From contig NZ_BEDT01000001.1 in assembly GCF_002260845.1 (NCBI RefSeq), forward strand, positions 1 to 64,000: a stretch of DNA of 64,000 nt. Reading direction: 5' to 3'. Positions 1-8,767 of the stretch are shown here, piece after piece. The translations under genes and the position numbers were made by a program. How positions within the stretch are numbered: the first letter of the stretch is position 1; the number at the start of each line of letters is the position of its first letter. Source of the DNA: Pseudolactococcus reticulitermitis (GTDB taxonomy: Bacteria; Bacillota; Bacilli; Lactobacillales; Streptococcaceae). Below the pieces are notes generated by a model, which was not told where the DNA came from, did not search any database, and saw only the letters and a program-made list of their open reading frames with translations.

Positions 1-1990
1 TATCTTCGACATCATCACCAAATTCGTAATCGACAAGCTCGGATTTTGCATCACCGATATTTTTTACAGTCAATTCATAAGTTAAGACATCTCCAACCTT
101 GACACTTTCTCCATCAATTTTCTTTCCTGTGCTATCAAAGACATGTTTTTCTGCCTCTGCTTTTCCTTTGTAGCCCGGGACAATCGTTTTAACTTCGTTT
201 GATGTGACTGTATTGACATTAGCAGCACCAACTGTTGCAGTATTAGGAATAGTAGTCATAATCGTATCTGATTCCCAAGGAAAGTTTTTTGGTACGACTG
301 CCCTAACTTCCACTGTTATCTGAACAGCATTTGATTCATCATCTTCTGTGTGCATCACTTCACCCGGAATTTGACTATCAATCGAATGAATACTCAAACC
401 CGTTGATGAGAATAACGGACTTTCGCCTGCTACATCTGAAACAAGTGAGCCATTAACTTTTGTTGTATTAGGGACATATTCCAAGTTCTCTGGTAAAACA
501 TCTTTCACACGGGTATCAAGCGTTGGAATTGTACCAATATTTTTCACTTTAAATTGATAGGTGAAGGTATCGTTATTCTCTACTTTTGGCGGTGCTGATT
601 TTTCAATCGTTAATTCAGGAGAAATATTTTTAGGTATGACAAGCGAAGCATAATCCCCCTGTGCTTGGTCTTCTTGTCCAATAAATGATTGTTTGTCCTT
701 CGTACGAATCGTTCCTACCCCGGTCTTCAAATCAATAATTGTTTGAATACCAGGATCTGTATACGTTCCACCCGGTTTATAGCCTTTGTTTATCAAACGA
801 CCATCTGGCAAGAATGCTAGCGCACCACTACTAAAGGTCCAATCATCACCATTGCTTTTACTTATTGTTTCGGCAGCGGTTATTACTCCTGTATTTTTAT
901 CTGCCCGATATAATTTTTGATCCTCTCCGTTAAATGCCCAAAGATAGCCTGCATCATCAATGACAATGTCCGCTAAATTATCTGGATTTGTGGCAACTTG
1001 TAAAGGTATAGAATGATCTAGGGTCAAACTATGATCTGGATTAATCGTATAAAACTCAAATACTGTGCCACGCAAGACGATATATTGATTTTCTTTGACA
1101 TCAATCGTTCCTGCAAGAATGTCAATCACTGGCAGGTCATTTTGTAAAATTGTTGCCTCACCATTCCAATCAATGAACACAAAGTGCTGCACTTTTGCCC
1201 CATTAACAACTTGAACAAGTGTAGCAAAAAAACCATCATCATACACGGAAAGAGCATTCAGCCAACCATATAAGGGTTGTCCTCCCACTGTAAGCGTACT
1301 ACGATACACCTGAGTTGTTGCATCGTTCGCGTCTATCTCATATCCTTCTAAATATGTTAATTTATGGGCATCATCTGCCGGTATTTCAGAAAAATTAACA
1401 GAGTAGAATCCATTTGGGATATAAGGAATGGGTGTTCCCACTTTTTGAACTATCTTCGGTATTGGTGTAGCTGATGGTTTTTCTTCTTTTAGTTGAACTT
1501 CTTGCGCTTCCTTCTCAATTTCCTGAGCTTTTGATTGATCAGTTTCAGAAGAAGTTTCTTTTGTCTGTGCTTCCCTTGAAATTAAGTTTAAACTTGCACC
1601 TGTATCACTTGTAATGCTACCTTGCTTCAAATGTTTGACTGAAAATTTGAAATCTACTCGTTTTTTATCACTCTCCCCCTCATTTTTTATGCTTTGCCAA
1701 TCAATAGAGCATTCTCCACCTTGGATAATGACTCCTTCTGGAACATTTTCTTCCATTGCAAGCCCATCTGGAAGATAAAGTACTGTTTTTCCTTCTTGCT
1801 GAAGTGAAGCAACCGAAAACTCTAAAGTTTCGTTCTGAATCTCCACTTCTTCTATTTTTTTCTCAGTCTTATATTGTGTAAAATAAACTAGCTCCTGATT
1901 CACTGCCACAGCATTCACCTGCCCAAACGGTAAAATCACTTGCAGCAACAAGATAATTAGCATAAAATAGGACTTTGCAACGTTCTTCAT
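1..1990 (-). CDS. Secreted DUF11-repeat surface protein, C-terminus beyond window
   Basis: An open frame runs without a stop from an ATG at 1988-1990 to the left edge (663 residues seen). A strong ribosome site (AAGGGGGG) precedes the ATG. Residues 1-27 look like a signal peptide (MKNVAKSYF, a hydrophobic core, then a small-residue site near QVNA). A Lys/Glu-rich linker covers about 135-175. The middle, about 180-440, is a beta-rich region that may be propeller-like. Near 450-590 is a DUF11-type module (ELTIEKSAPPKVENNDTFTY, then KVKNIG), and a second starts near 615 with VGDVLTYELTVKNIG. DUF11 modules are common in wall-anchored adhesin-like proteins of Gram-positives. An LPXTG anchor would lie beyond the edge and is not seen. 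Ligand and function are unknown. Confidence 0.85.
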   Translation of the reverse strand, partial: MKNVAKSYFMLIILLLQVILPFGQVNAVAVNQELVYFTQYKTEKKIEEVEIQNETLEFSVASLQQEGKTVLYLPDGLAMEENVPEGVIIQGGECSIDWQSIKNEGESDKKRVDFKFSVKHLKQGSITSDTGASLNLISREAQTKETSSETDQSKAQEIEKEAQEVQLKEEKPSATPIPKIVQKVGTPIPYIPNGFYSVNFSEIPADDAHKLTYLEGYEIDANDATTQVYRSTLTVGGQPLYGWLNALSVYDDGFFATLVQVVNGAKVQHFVFIDWNGEATILQNDLPVIDILAGTIDVKENQYIVLRGTVFEFYTINPDHSLTLDHSIPLQVATNPDNLADIVIDDAGYLWAFNGEDQKLYRADKNTGVITAAETISKSNGDDWTFSSGALAFLPDGRLINKGYKPGGTYTDPGIQTIIDLKTGVGTIRTKDKQSFIGQEDQAQGDYASLVIPKNISPELTIEKSAPPKVENNDTFTYQFKVKNIGTIPTLDTRVKDVLPENLEYVPNTTKVNGSLVSDVAGESPLFSSTGLSIHSIDSQIPGEVMHTEDDESNAVQITVEVRAVVPKNFPWESDTIMTTIPNTATVGAANVNTVTSNEVKTIVPGYKGKAEAEKHVFDSTGKKIDGESVKVGDVLTYELTVKNIGDAKSELVDYEFGDDVED

Positions 1991-2011
1991 TTTATTCCCC
2001 CCTTTTTACCT

Positions 2012-2039
2012 TTATTACAGTCATTTCATATACTTTCAA
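2012..2039 (-). promoter_or_regulatory. Candidate promoter of the DUF11 surface protein
   Basis: On the minus strand a TTGAAA box (2034-2039) and a TAATAA box (2012-2017) are 16 bases apart and lie just upstream of the ribosome site. Boxes are imperfect, so this is a plausible but unproven sigma-A promoter. Confidence 0.4.
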
Positions 2040-2064
2040 TGATAGAAAGTCATGTGCTATCATT
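2038..2064. promoter_or_regulatory. Inverted repeat at the -35 of the surface-protein promoter
   Basis: Perfect 8-bp arms AATGATAG and CTATCATT are separated by 11 bases and touch the candidate -35 box. This position suits an operator for a dimeric regulator; no family is recognised. Confidence 0.4.
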
Positions 2065-2626
2065 TCCCCAAATGACACACTTCAGTTTATTTTGCTTGAT
2101 GCTTTTTTTATCTAACTTTTTAAAATTAGACAATATCGTCGCTCATCTCTGTTATTCCCTTAAAATACACTTGAAACGACCTTACTCTTTAATAGTAATT
2201 TAATAAATAGTAATTTGATATTTTATAAACCTTTTACGTTATTTTTTCAAACTAAAAACATAATCCCACCCCCTTTGGAACAGTCTTTACGAAAAAGTAT
2301 AACTTAGTAATAAGTAGTAAATCTTTAGAAATTATTTGATTATAACATCATATTTAGTACCTCCCAACTAAAAATTAACACAATTTTATATATTTGTCAA
2401 GATGTTATGCTTAAAATAACCAAAGTGTTTTATATTAAAGACATTTGATATTTTATCTGCGAATTTCTCTTGATTGACCGTTGAAATTCCTAAAATAATA
2501 ACAAAAAAATACCCCGCTACATTTAACAAAGGTATTTAAAGATTATTACCCAAAAAATTTGGGATGAGCATCTATGATATTTTTAATTCATAAAATAACT
2601 ATCTTTCTAATTCTGCTATTACATCA
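2065..2626. other. AT-rich intergenic stretch without recognisable genes
   Basis: No credible coding frame is seen. At about 2508-2539 a minus-strand hairpin (arms AAATACC and GGTATTT followed by a T-run) resembles a weak terminator. At about 2551-2565 there is a short palindrome CCCAAA-AAA-TTTGGG. Both could end transcripts from the remnants at 2627-3110. Confidence 0.4.
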
Positions 2627-2790
2627 CTAATCCACTCCCCCCGATTGATTCACCGGATCAAACGTCGTCCAAGAAGTCGCCATAAAGATTTTTTCTGCTT
2701 GTGTTTTCTTGCTACTTAGATAAGCTCTAGCTTATTTGAGTTCCTTCCTACCTAGTAAGGCTTCATTTTTCATCAAGGTCAGCACTTCAA
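2627..2790 (-). pseudogene. Decayed coding fragment of unknown family
   Basis: Read on the minus strand, a frame starting near VLEVLTLMKNEALLGRKELK hits an in-frame TAA, then continues as ARAYLSSKKTQAEKIF and ends MATSWTTFDPVNQSGGVD before a TAG at 2627-2629. The mix of coding-like sequence and an internal stop suggests a degraded gene. It is in a different frame from the short ORF upstream (2838-3098) and may be its broken continuation. No family is recognised, and it may be chance. Confidence 0.3.
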
Positions 2791-2837
2791 GAACATTCGT
2801 TCAATAAGGGTAGGGATAAAACAATTTACCAATATCA

Positions 2838-3098
2838 TCAGTCATCAGTCATCAGTCCGTCAGTTTCCAAACGATAAATGCCTCTGTGCGCTAAAATGCA
2901 TTCTAATCCTAAATCAAGTTTTTCCTGTAACTCTATCAATCTGAACTCCATTTTCCGTAAACCTGTAAAAGTATCGATTCTTACTTTTTGATTGAGTAAT
3001 TGATTGACAATTTCAGAACGATTAAGTAAATCTTGAGTGACTACCTCAGATAAATCTTCTGTGCGCAATCGTTGCTTTAAACTCAATGCTGTATCCAT
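2838..3098 (-). CDS. Short hypothetical protein, possibly a truncated gene
   Basis: About 86 residues from an ATG at 3096-3098, preferred because AAGAAGG lies 11 bases upstream; a GTG at 3108-3110 sits too close to that site. The product is highly charged and probably helical (MDTALSLKQRLRTEDLSEVV, then RLIELQEKLDLGLE). No family is recognised. The last codons run through a CATCAGT triple repeat (about 2838-2862), and decayed sequence follows, so the original gene was probably longer. Confidence 0.45.
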   Translation of the reverse strand: MDTALSLKQRLRTEDLSEVVTQDLLNRSEIVNQLLNQKVRIDTFTGLRKMEFRLIELQEKLDLGLECILAHRGIYRLETDGLMTDD

Positions 3099-3126
3099 AC
3101 CAACACGCACCTTCTTTCTATTAGTG

Positions 3127-3654
3127 TCAAGCTAATATTTCTTTTACATAAGTAAGCAAAGGTATCAACACTTCTTTATCAATGAAATCAACCTTTTGAC
3201 CATAGGTCTCAAGTATCGCTTTACCCTCAGCAGATATCTCCGAATCAGATTTTTTCTCAACCGTCTTTTTGAGCAATGTCATCAAACTGCGATGGAGGAA
3301 ACTGAGTTTTGGATAGTCAATCCCGCCACGAAAATGATAAACTTGATCAGGTTGATATGCTTGATTTTGGAATGCTTTCGCCATAATTTCTGCATAATCC
3401 ATGAGCTTGGGGTCAGCAAGTCCAACTGTGAACACTACAAGATGCTTGAACTTGCTTTTTGAAACCAAGTCTATGCCAAGTAAGCCACCCGCATATAAAC
3501 CACCTCCATAAATAATCATGTCATATTGACTTAAGTCAGATACAGATACTTTTTTTCTATTCAATAAATCAGCATCAAGTGCTTGGGCGATCCACTCAGC
3601 ATATTTTTGGGTCGTACCATAATGTGATTGATAGATAACTGCGATATTATTCAT
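3127..3654 (-). CDS. Flavodoxin-like protein
   Basis: A 175-residue protein with the flavodoxin FMN-phosphate loop at its start (YQSHYGTTQKYAEW, residues 8-21). IYGGGLYAGG near 48-57 fits the second flavin loop. The family includes flavodoxins and HemG-like protoporphyrinogen oxidases, which use FMN for electron transfer. The C-terminal third is divergent, so the substrate cannot be named. Its start overlaps the 3' end of the serine hydrolase gene by 8 bp, and GGAG lies 12 bases before the ATG inside that gene, so the two are probably co-transcribed. Confidence 0.75.
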   Translation of the reverse strand: MNNIAVIYQSHYGTTQKYAEWIAQALDADLLNRKKVSVSDLSQYDMIIYGGGLYAGGLLGIDLVSKSKFKHLVVFTVGLADPKLMDYAEIMAKAFQNQAYQPDQVYHFRGGIDYPKLSFLHRSLMTLLKKTVEKKSDSEISAEGKAILETYGQKVDFIDKEVLIPLLTYVKEILA

Positions 3655-4618
3655 TGATCAGTATATCTCCTAACTGAAGAATTTTTACATTGGGGTAATT
3701 AAGCAGTATGACAATGGCTTTTTTACTGACGCGATCCATTTTTAAATAAGAAAAATGCGTTCCCGTTGCGCCAGCTTTTTCAATAAACCGACCAACTAAG
3801 TCCCAGCCTATGCCCATTGATTTTTTGCTAGAGACATTTGGCGCTAATTTAGCATGCGTTAGGCGAATAAAATCTGATGTTGCACTCAAATGATATTGTG
3901 CAAATGTCAACAAATCGCTAGCACTGCTATTTAAGCCACCTGCTGCCAATCCAAGATTATTGACACCAGATTGCCACGCCCAAGGTTCATACTGATGATT
4001 CTTTTTATCAAAACAAGCGACAAGAGGAGCATTTACGAAATTTGTCTCGGTCAAGTCATGCTCAGATAACCATTTTAGCATCACTTCAGAATAATTTTCA
4101 TTTGCCAACCTAGAAATCAGCAACCCGACAACTGTATAACCAAAATTTGAGTAAACATATCTGTATTTTTTCTTGCTATCAAATTTAAAATTAGCAAGTG
4201 CTCTAAGTACCGCATCTTCATGCAACGCACAAAAGTAGGGATTCTTCTCTCTTGTACCAGTTGAAAGCCCAATTTTTAAATAGTGCATCCAGCTAAAGGG
4301 CATCGCCAGACCAAATCCAGCTGTATGCGTGACCACTTGTCTAATCGTCGGATAGTCTCTATTCGGAAGATGGTTGATGATTTGATTGATAGGTGTATCT
4401 ATGGGAATACGATGGTTGATTAATAGCTCTGCTAATACAGTGCCGCTCACTACTTTTGATATTGAGCCAATTTGATAACGACAAGTTTCCCCCAAGACTA
4501 CTTCGCCATTTTCATCGTAAGTTTTTATTTCTGGGATGCCATTTGTGAGCTTACCGACCGTCAGCCTTACCCCTTCGTGACCAGTTACAATTTGCTTTAG
4601 TAAGTGTTCTGAGTTCAA
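3647..4618 (-). CDS. Beta-lactamase-fold serine hydrolase
   Basis: A 323-residue protein of the class C beta-lactamase/penicillin-binding-like hydrolase family. The catalytic SxxK is in GSISKVVSG (about 51-59) and the YxN motif in YVYSNFGYTVVG (about 153-164). No signal peptide is seen, so it is probably cytoplasmic. These proteins cleave esters or peptides; the substrate is unknown and nothing shows antibiotic hydrolysis. The start is TTG, chosen because GAGGTG sits 5 bases upstream. It forms a two-gene unit with the flavodoxin-like gene. Confidence 0.8.
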   Translation of the reverse strand: MNSEHLLKQIVTGHEGVRLTVGKLTNGIPEIKTYDENGEVVLGETCRYQIGSISKVVSGTVLAELLINHRIPIDTPINQIINHLPNRDYPTIRQVVTHTAGFGLAMPFSWMHYLKIGLSTGTREKNPYFCALHEDAVLRALANFKFDSKKKYRYVYSNFGYTVVGLLISRLANENYSEVMLKWLSEHDLTETNFVNAPLVACFDKKNHQYEPWAWQSGVNNLGLAAGGLNSSASDLLTFAQYHLSATSDFIRLTHAKLAPNVSSKKSMGIGWDLVGRFIEKAGATGTHFSYLKMDRVSKKAIVILLNYPNVKILQLGDILINE

Positions 4619-4800
4619 CTTGTCACCTCTGATTTATCTTTTTAAATTTGTCATGACGCTACTGGTCCAGTATTTAACAGGTAGATTAATATGACATCAA
4701 TCAGTTATATTTTCTATGTTTTCATTGTATAATTGATTGTGTTTTTTATCCCTTTATTATATACTTAATTTGATAAACTCACAAGGAGATAGTTGAACTG

Positions 4801-5568
4801 ATGAACAATAAAGAGATCTTACGAATCGCAATGAAGCAATCAGCTATTGATTTAAGTTGTGAGCCAGATGATTTTCGGTCAACCCAAAATAAAGTGGTGC
4901 TATCATCTGAAAATAATGATGCTCGAAAAGATTTGATACTGCCTTTTTTCTGTCATTTGATTTCATATGGTGATAACATCGTTGCTTCAGTGGCTGCTAC
5001 CATTGCCGATGTCGTCGAAACTTATATCAATCAATTTGAAGTCGGTCATTGTTTTGAAACACCAAATTTATACGTTCTAAATAAAGCACTCGAAAAGCAC
5101 GGGATGCAAGTCTGTTTTATGGCGGAATATTTTCTCCCAGACCTTGACTGCTTAAAGCAACTGCCGTGCCAATATGACCTCAAAGTTTTGCAGCCTGATG
5201 ACTTCTCTTCCTTGTATGTATCTGAGTGGCGCAATGCCTTGTGTAAAAATCGTAAAGAATTAGATGTTTTAGCTGTTGGTGCATTTGATAATGGTAAACT
5301 AGTAGGATTAGCAGGATGTTCAGCCGATTGTGAAACCATGTGGCAAATTGGCGTTGATGTCCTGCCAGACTATCGACAACAGGGGATTGCTGCTGCTTTG
5401 ACAAGCACTTTGGCTCTGGAAATTATAAAGTTAGGAAAAGTGCCTTTTTATTGTTGCGCTTGGTCAAATATTCGCTCAGTAAGAAACGCTATTAAGAGCG
5501 GTTTTAGACCAGCATGGGTCGAATTGACGGCGGAAAGCATTGTGTTTATTGATGATTTGAATAAATAA
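4801..5568 (+). CDS. GNAT-family N-acetyltransferase
   Basis: A 255-residue protein with AAGGAG 13 bases before the ATG. The C-terminal half carries the acetyl-CoA-binding loop (GVDVLPDYRQQGIAAALT, about 184-201) and a following strand ending FYCCAWSNIRSVRNAIKSGF, typical of GNAT enzymes. The N-terminal 120 residues are a separate domain found in the GNAT_acetyltran group. The acceptor is unknown. It is transcribed away from the hydrolase pair and ends at a shared terminator before guaA. Confidence 0.8.
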   Translation: MNNKEILRIAMKQSAIDLSCEPDDFRSTQNKVVLSSENNDARKDLILPFFCHLISYGDNIVASVAATIADVVETYINQFEVGHCFETPNLYVLNKALEKHGMQVCFMAEYFLPDLDCLKQLPCQYDLKVLQPDDFSSLYVSEWRNALCKNRKELDVLAVGAFDNGKLVGLAGCSADCETMWQIGVDVLPDYRQQGIAAALTSTLALEIIKLGKVPFYCCAWSNIRSVRNAIKSGFRPAWVELTAESIVFIDDLNK

Positions 5569-5580
5569 AATAACCTAAAT

Positions 5581-5623
5581 ATCAAAAATCCCACCAAGAA
5601 TTTTTCTCGGTGGAATTTTTGAT
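5581..5623. terminator. Bidirectional terminator between GNAT gene and guaA
   Basis: 15-bp arms (5581-5595 and 5609-5623, one mismatch) around CCCACC/GGTGG carry T-rich 3' flanks in both directions. It can end the plus-strand GNAT gene and the minus-strand guaA transcript. Confidence 0.8.
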
Positions 5624-5714
5624 GGGAACTATTTAGATTTTAACAAATTTATACCATTTTACGACTTCAAAACGTTGTTAAATCGGCGTAAACACTCCAA
5701 TTCGATTTACTCTG

Positions 5715-7268
5715 TTATTCCCACTCAACAGTAGCAGGTGGCTTAGCGGTAATATCATAGACGACGCGATTGACGCCTTTGACTTCATTGGTGATACGAC
5801 GTGAAACCTCAGCAAGGACTTGCCAATCAATCTCAGCGAAATCAGCAGTCATGCCGTCAATAGATGTGATCGCCCGAATAGCGATAACGGTATCATAGCT
5901 ACGGAAGTCACCTGTTACACCAACTGAGCTAACGCCTGTATCGACAGTGAAGTATTGCCAGATTTTCTCGTTGAGCCCTGCTTTAGCGATTTCTTCACGG
6001 AGAATCAAGTCTGAATCACGTACTTTTTCAAGACGTGGTTCTGTAATTTCACCCATGATACGAATGGCAAGACCTGGACCTGGGAAAGGTTGGCGCCATA
6101 CTAAATCATGTGGCATGCCAAGGACTTCACCAAGCTCGCGAACTTCATCTTTAAAGAGTTTGTTCAAGGGCTCAATCAGTTCAAACTGCATATCCTCAGG
6201 CAATCCACCAACATTATGATGGCTCTTAATCGTTTGTGCTGTGTCCGTCCCTGATTCAATGACGTCAGTGTAAAGTGTGCCTTGGGCAAGGAAGTCAACA
6301 CCGTCAAGTTTTGAGGCTTCATCGTCAAAGACTTCGATAAATTCATTACCGATGATTTTACGTTTTTTCTCAGGATCAGCAACACCGGCTAGTTTGCTCA
6401 TGAAGCGTGCTTTGCTGTCTACTTTGATGATATTGAGGCCGAATTTGCCGCCTAAATCGTTCATGACTTGTTCTGCTTCGCCTTTACGGAGTAAGCCATG
6501 GTCAACAAAGATAGACGTCAGTTGGTCACCAATAGCACGTTGCAAAAGGACACCTACAACTGATGAATCGACACCGCCAGAAAGACCGAGCAAGACTTTT
6601 TTATCGCCGACTTTTTCACGAATTTCTTTGATTTGTTGGTCAACGAAACCTGCCATTGACCAGTCGCCTGATGCCTTAGCGATTTTTTTAACGAAGTTTT
6701 CAATGATGTCATGACCATATTCGCTGAGAGTTGTTTCAGCATGGAATTGTACACCATAAAGCCCTTTTGCATCATTGGCAATCGCAGCAATCGGTGTTTT
6801 TTCGGTATGGGCTGCAACTTTAAAGCCTTCTGGTAGGACTGTGACATTATCAGAATGGCTCATCAAAACGGTTTGTTCAGCGGGTGTGCCTGCAAGCAAT
6901 TGAGATGTGGCATCGAGGTTGATTTTAGTTGGACCAAATTCCCCATTGCCTGGGTTCGCTTCTACTTTTCCCCCTAGTTTTTGGGTCATGAGCTGCATAC
7001 CATAACAGATGCCCAGAACGGGAACGCCAAGCTCGAAAACGCCGGGGTCAATATCAAACGCGTCATCCTCATAAACTGAGTTAGGGCCACCTGAAATGAT
7101 AATGGCTTTAGGATTGTAGGCTTTAATCTCGTCGAGGGTCATTTTATGGCTTTTCAGCTCGGAAAAGACGCCAAATTCACGAATGCGACGGGTAATCAGC
7201 TGATTGTACTGGCTACCGTAGTCGAGGACGATGATTTTCTGCATCTCTTGCATATCAGTGGTTGTCAA
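5715..7268 (-). CDS. guaA: GMP synthase (glutamine-hydrolysing)
   Basis: 517 residues, normal length. It converts XMP to GMP using glutamine and ATP. The N-terminal class I amidotransferase domain has the nucleophile in GICYGMQ and the His-Glu pair in FHAETT. The ATP pyrophosphatase loop is [10 protein letters not shown] (about 229-238), and the C-terminal dimer domain ends KPPATVEWE. The start is TTG at 7266-7268, with AAGGAG 7 bases upstream; the ATG at codon 6 lacks such a site. It has its own extended -10 promoter and no riboswitch in its short leader (about 37 nt). Confidence 0.97.
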   Translation of the reverse strand: MTTTDMQEMQKIIVLDYGSQYNQLITRRIREFGVFSELKSHKMTLDEIKAYNPKAIIISGGPNSVYEDDAFDIDPGVFELGVPVLGICYGMQLMTQKLGGKVEANPGNGEFGPTKINLDATSQLLAGTPAEQTVLMSHSDNVTVLPEGFKVAAHTEKTPIAAIANDAKGLYGVQFHAETTLSEYGHDIIENFVKKIAKASGDWSMAGFVDQQIKEIREKVGDKKVLLGLSGGVDSSVVGVLLQRAIGDQLTSIFVDHGLLRKGEAEQVMNDLGGKFGLNIIKVDSKARFMSKLAGVADPEKKRKIIGNEFIEVFDDEASKLDGVDFLAQGTLYTDVIESGTDTAQTIKSHHNVGGLPEDMQFELIEPLNKLFKDEVRELGEVLGMPHDLVWRQPFPGPGLAIRIMGEITEPRLEKVRDSDLILREEIAKAGLNEKIWQYFTVDTGVSSVGVTGDFRSYDTVIAIRAITSIDGMTADFAEIDWQVLAEVSRRITNEVKGVNRVVYDITAKPPATVEWE

Positions 7269-7311
7269 AGTAGAACTCCTTCTCTTATGTTGGATAAATT
7301 AGATTATCTCT

Positions 7312-7320
7312 ATTTTACCA
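7312..7320 (-). promoter_or_regulatory. Extended -10 promoter of guaA
   Basis: TGGTAAAAT on the minus strand (TGn plus TAAAAT) lies about 44 bases before the guaA start, giving a leader of about 37 nt that contains the ribosome site. No good -35 box is visible, as expected for extended -10 promoters. Confidence 0.5.
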
Positions 7321-7335
7321 AAAAAATGACATTTG

Positions 7336-8235
7336 TTAGTCTTCTCTTAATTTTTCTAGTGTCGCTTGGAATAATTTCGGTGGCTCAAGTTCAAATTCTA
7401 GCCATTCATGCGTTGTTGGATGTTCAAATCCTAGCATTTGCGCATGTAGAAACTGACCTTGATTCGGTTTGAGCGCATTTTTCGGCCCGTACAAGGGATC
7501 GCCTGCGACGGGATGCCCGATATAGGCCATATGCACCCGAATTTGGTGGGTACGACCCGTCTCAAGTGTTAAGCTGACCAAGGTAAAATCACCAAAACGT
7601 TCTAACACTTCAAAATGGGTCAAGGCAGGCTTACCACCCGCAATCACAGCTTGCTTTTTCCGATCCTTAGCATTGCGACCTATCGGCGCTTCAATCACAC
7701 CACGGTCATTCAACAAATTCCCATGGATAATGGCAAGATAACGACGTTTCGAGGTATGTGCTTTGAGTTGTGCGGCTAGAAATTCATGCGCTTGGTCATT
7801 TTTAGCAACCATTAACAGACCACTGGTATCCTTATCGATACGGTGGACAATGCCGGGTCTGATGACACCATTGATGCTTGACAAGTTGGTCATGTGGTAC
7901 ATCAAGGCGTTGACGAGTGTACCTGTTTGATGACCTGCTGAGGGATGGACGACCATGCCTTGGGGTTTGTTAATCACGGCGACAGCATCATCTTCATAGA
8001 CGATATCAAGCGGGATGTTTTCTGCCTCGTAGGACAGCACTTCTGGCTCAGGAATTTCAAAGGACACGATGTCATTTTCTAATACTTTGTACTTGGCTTT
8101 TTTGACTTGACCATTGACCAAAACAGCATCTGCTTTAATCAAGTCGTTGGCCTGAGTTCGTGAGACGTCTGAGTTATCTGAGATGGCCTTGTCAAGTCGC
8201 AATCCTGCGGACTGGGCTTTAATTTTTATTTCCAA
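7336..8235 (-). CDS. rluD: 23S rRNA pseudouridine synthase, RluD family
   Basis: 299 residues. An S4 RNA-binding domain (about 13-60) is followed by the pseudouridine synthase domain with the catalytic Asp in HRIDKDTSGLL (Asp134). Family members of this architecture modify uridines in helix 69 of 23S rRNA; the precise target here is inferred. It starts 6 bases after lspA ends, and this lspA-rluD pairing is common in Firmicutes. Confidence 0.9.
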   Translation of the reverse strand: MEIKIKAQSAGLRLDKAISDNSDVSRTQANDLIKADAVLVNGQVKKAKYKVLENDIVSFEIPEPEVLSYEAENIPLDIVYEDDAVAVINKPQGMVVHPSAGHQTGTLVNALMYHMTNLSSINGVIRPGIVHRIDKDTSGLLMVAKNDQAHEFLAAQLKAHTSKRRYLAIIHGNLLNDRGVIEAPIGRNAKDRKKQAVIAGGKPALTHFEVLERFGDFTLVSLTLETGRTHQIRVHMAYIGHPVAGDPLYGPKNALKPNQGQFLHAQMLGFEHPTTHEWLEFELEPPKLFQATLEKLRED

Positions 8236-8241
8236 TTTATC

Positions 8242-8700
8242 TTAACCTTCATCTTTTTCTATCAAAATACCAATAAAGAGCACCACGAATCCTACCGACA
8301 GCAAAATATCTGCCACATTGAAAATAGGAAAGTTGATAAAGTCGAGCTGAAACATATCAACGACATAGCCTTGGCGCACTCGGTCAATAAAGTTGCCCAA
8401 AGCACCTGAAATAATCAGCGTTAGCCCAATAGCATACCAATTTTTTGACAGATTTTTGAGCCAAAACCAGATGGCGACTACCAAGACAAGCACAGTTGTC
8501 AAGACAAAGAACCATTGCTGACCTTCTAAAATCGACCAAGCCGCGCCATCATTTTGCAGATGTGTCAGTGATAAAAGACCTTTAAGCATAGGCTTTTGTT
8601 CAGATAATTTGATATTTTTGACAGTCGCCATTTTGACCACTTGGTCAAGAATAATACCTAATACAATCACAATTGGTAAACTTATTTTTTTCAACTTCAT
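8242..8700 (-). CDS. lspA: Lipoprotein signal peptidase II
   Basis: 152 residues with four hydrophobic segments (about 7-23, 60-80, 90-105, 125-148). It removes signal peptides from diacylated prolipoproteins in the membrane, such as the ApbE lipoprotein encoded at 51637. The two catalytic aspartates are in GNFIDR (Asp106) and FNVAD (Asp131). No Shine-Dalgarno site precedes the ATG. Instead TATAAT ends 6 bases before it, so the mRNA may be leaderless. Confidence 0.95.
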   Translation of the reverse strand: MKLKKISLPIVIVLGIILDQVVKMATVKNIKLSEQKPMLKGLLSLTHLQNDGAAWSILEGQQWFFVLTTVLVLVVAIWFWLKNLSKNWYAIGLTLIISGALGNFIDRVRQGYVVDMFQLDFINFPIFNVADILLSVGFVVLFIGILIEKDEG

Positions 8701-8706
8701 CGTTCT

Positions 8707-8715
8707 ATTATAACA
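8707..8715 (-). promoter_or_regulatory. Extended -10 promoter directly before lspA
   Basis: TGTTATAAT on the minus strand immediately follows the parC terminator T-run. Six bases separate the box from ATG, so +1 should coincide with the A of the start codon. Confidence 0.5.
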
Positions 8716-8739
8716 AAAAAAGCAAGCCTCTGCTTGCTA
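8715..8739 (-). terminator. Terminator downstream of parC
   Basis: Minus-strand stem AGCAAGC / GCTTGCT with a 4-base loop is followed by seven T residues, 28 bp past the parC stop. Confidence 0.85.
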
Positions 8740-8767
8740 AATTTTCTGATTACAGCGTTGTCCTCAT

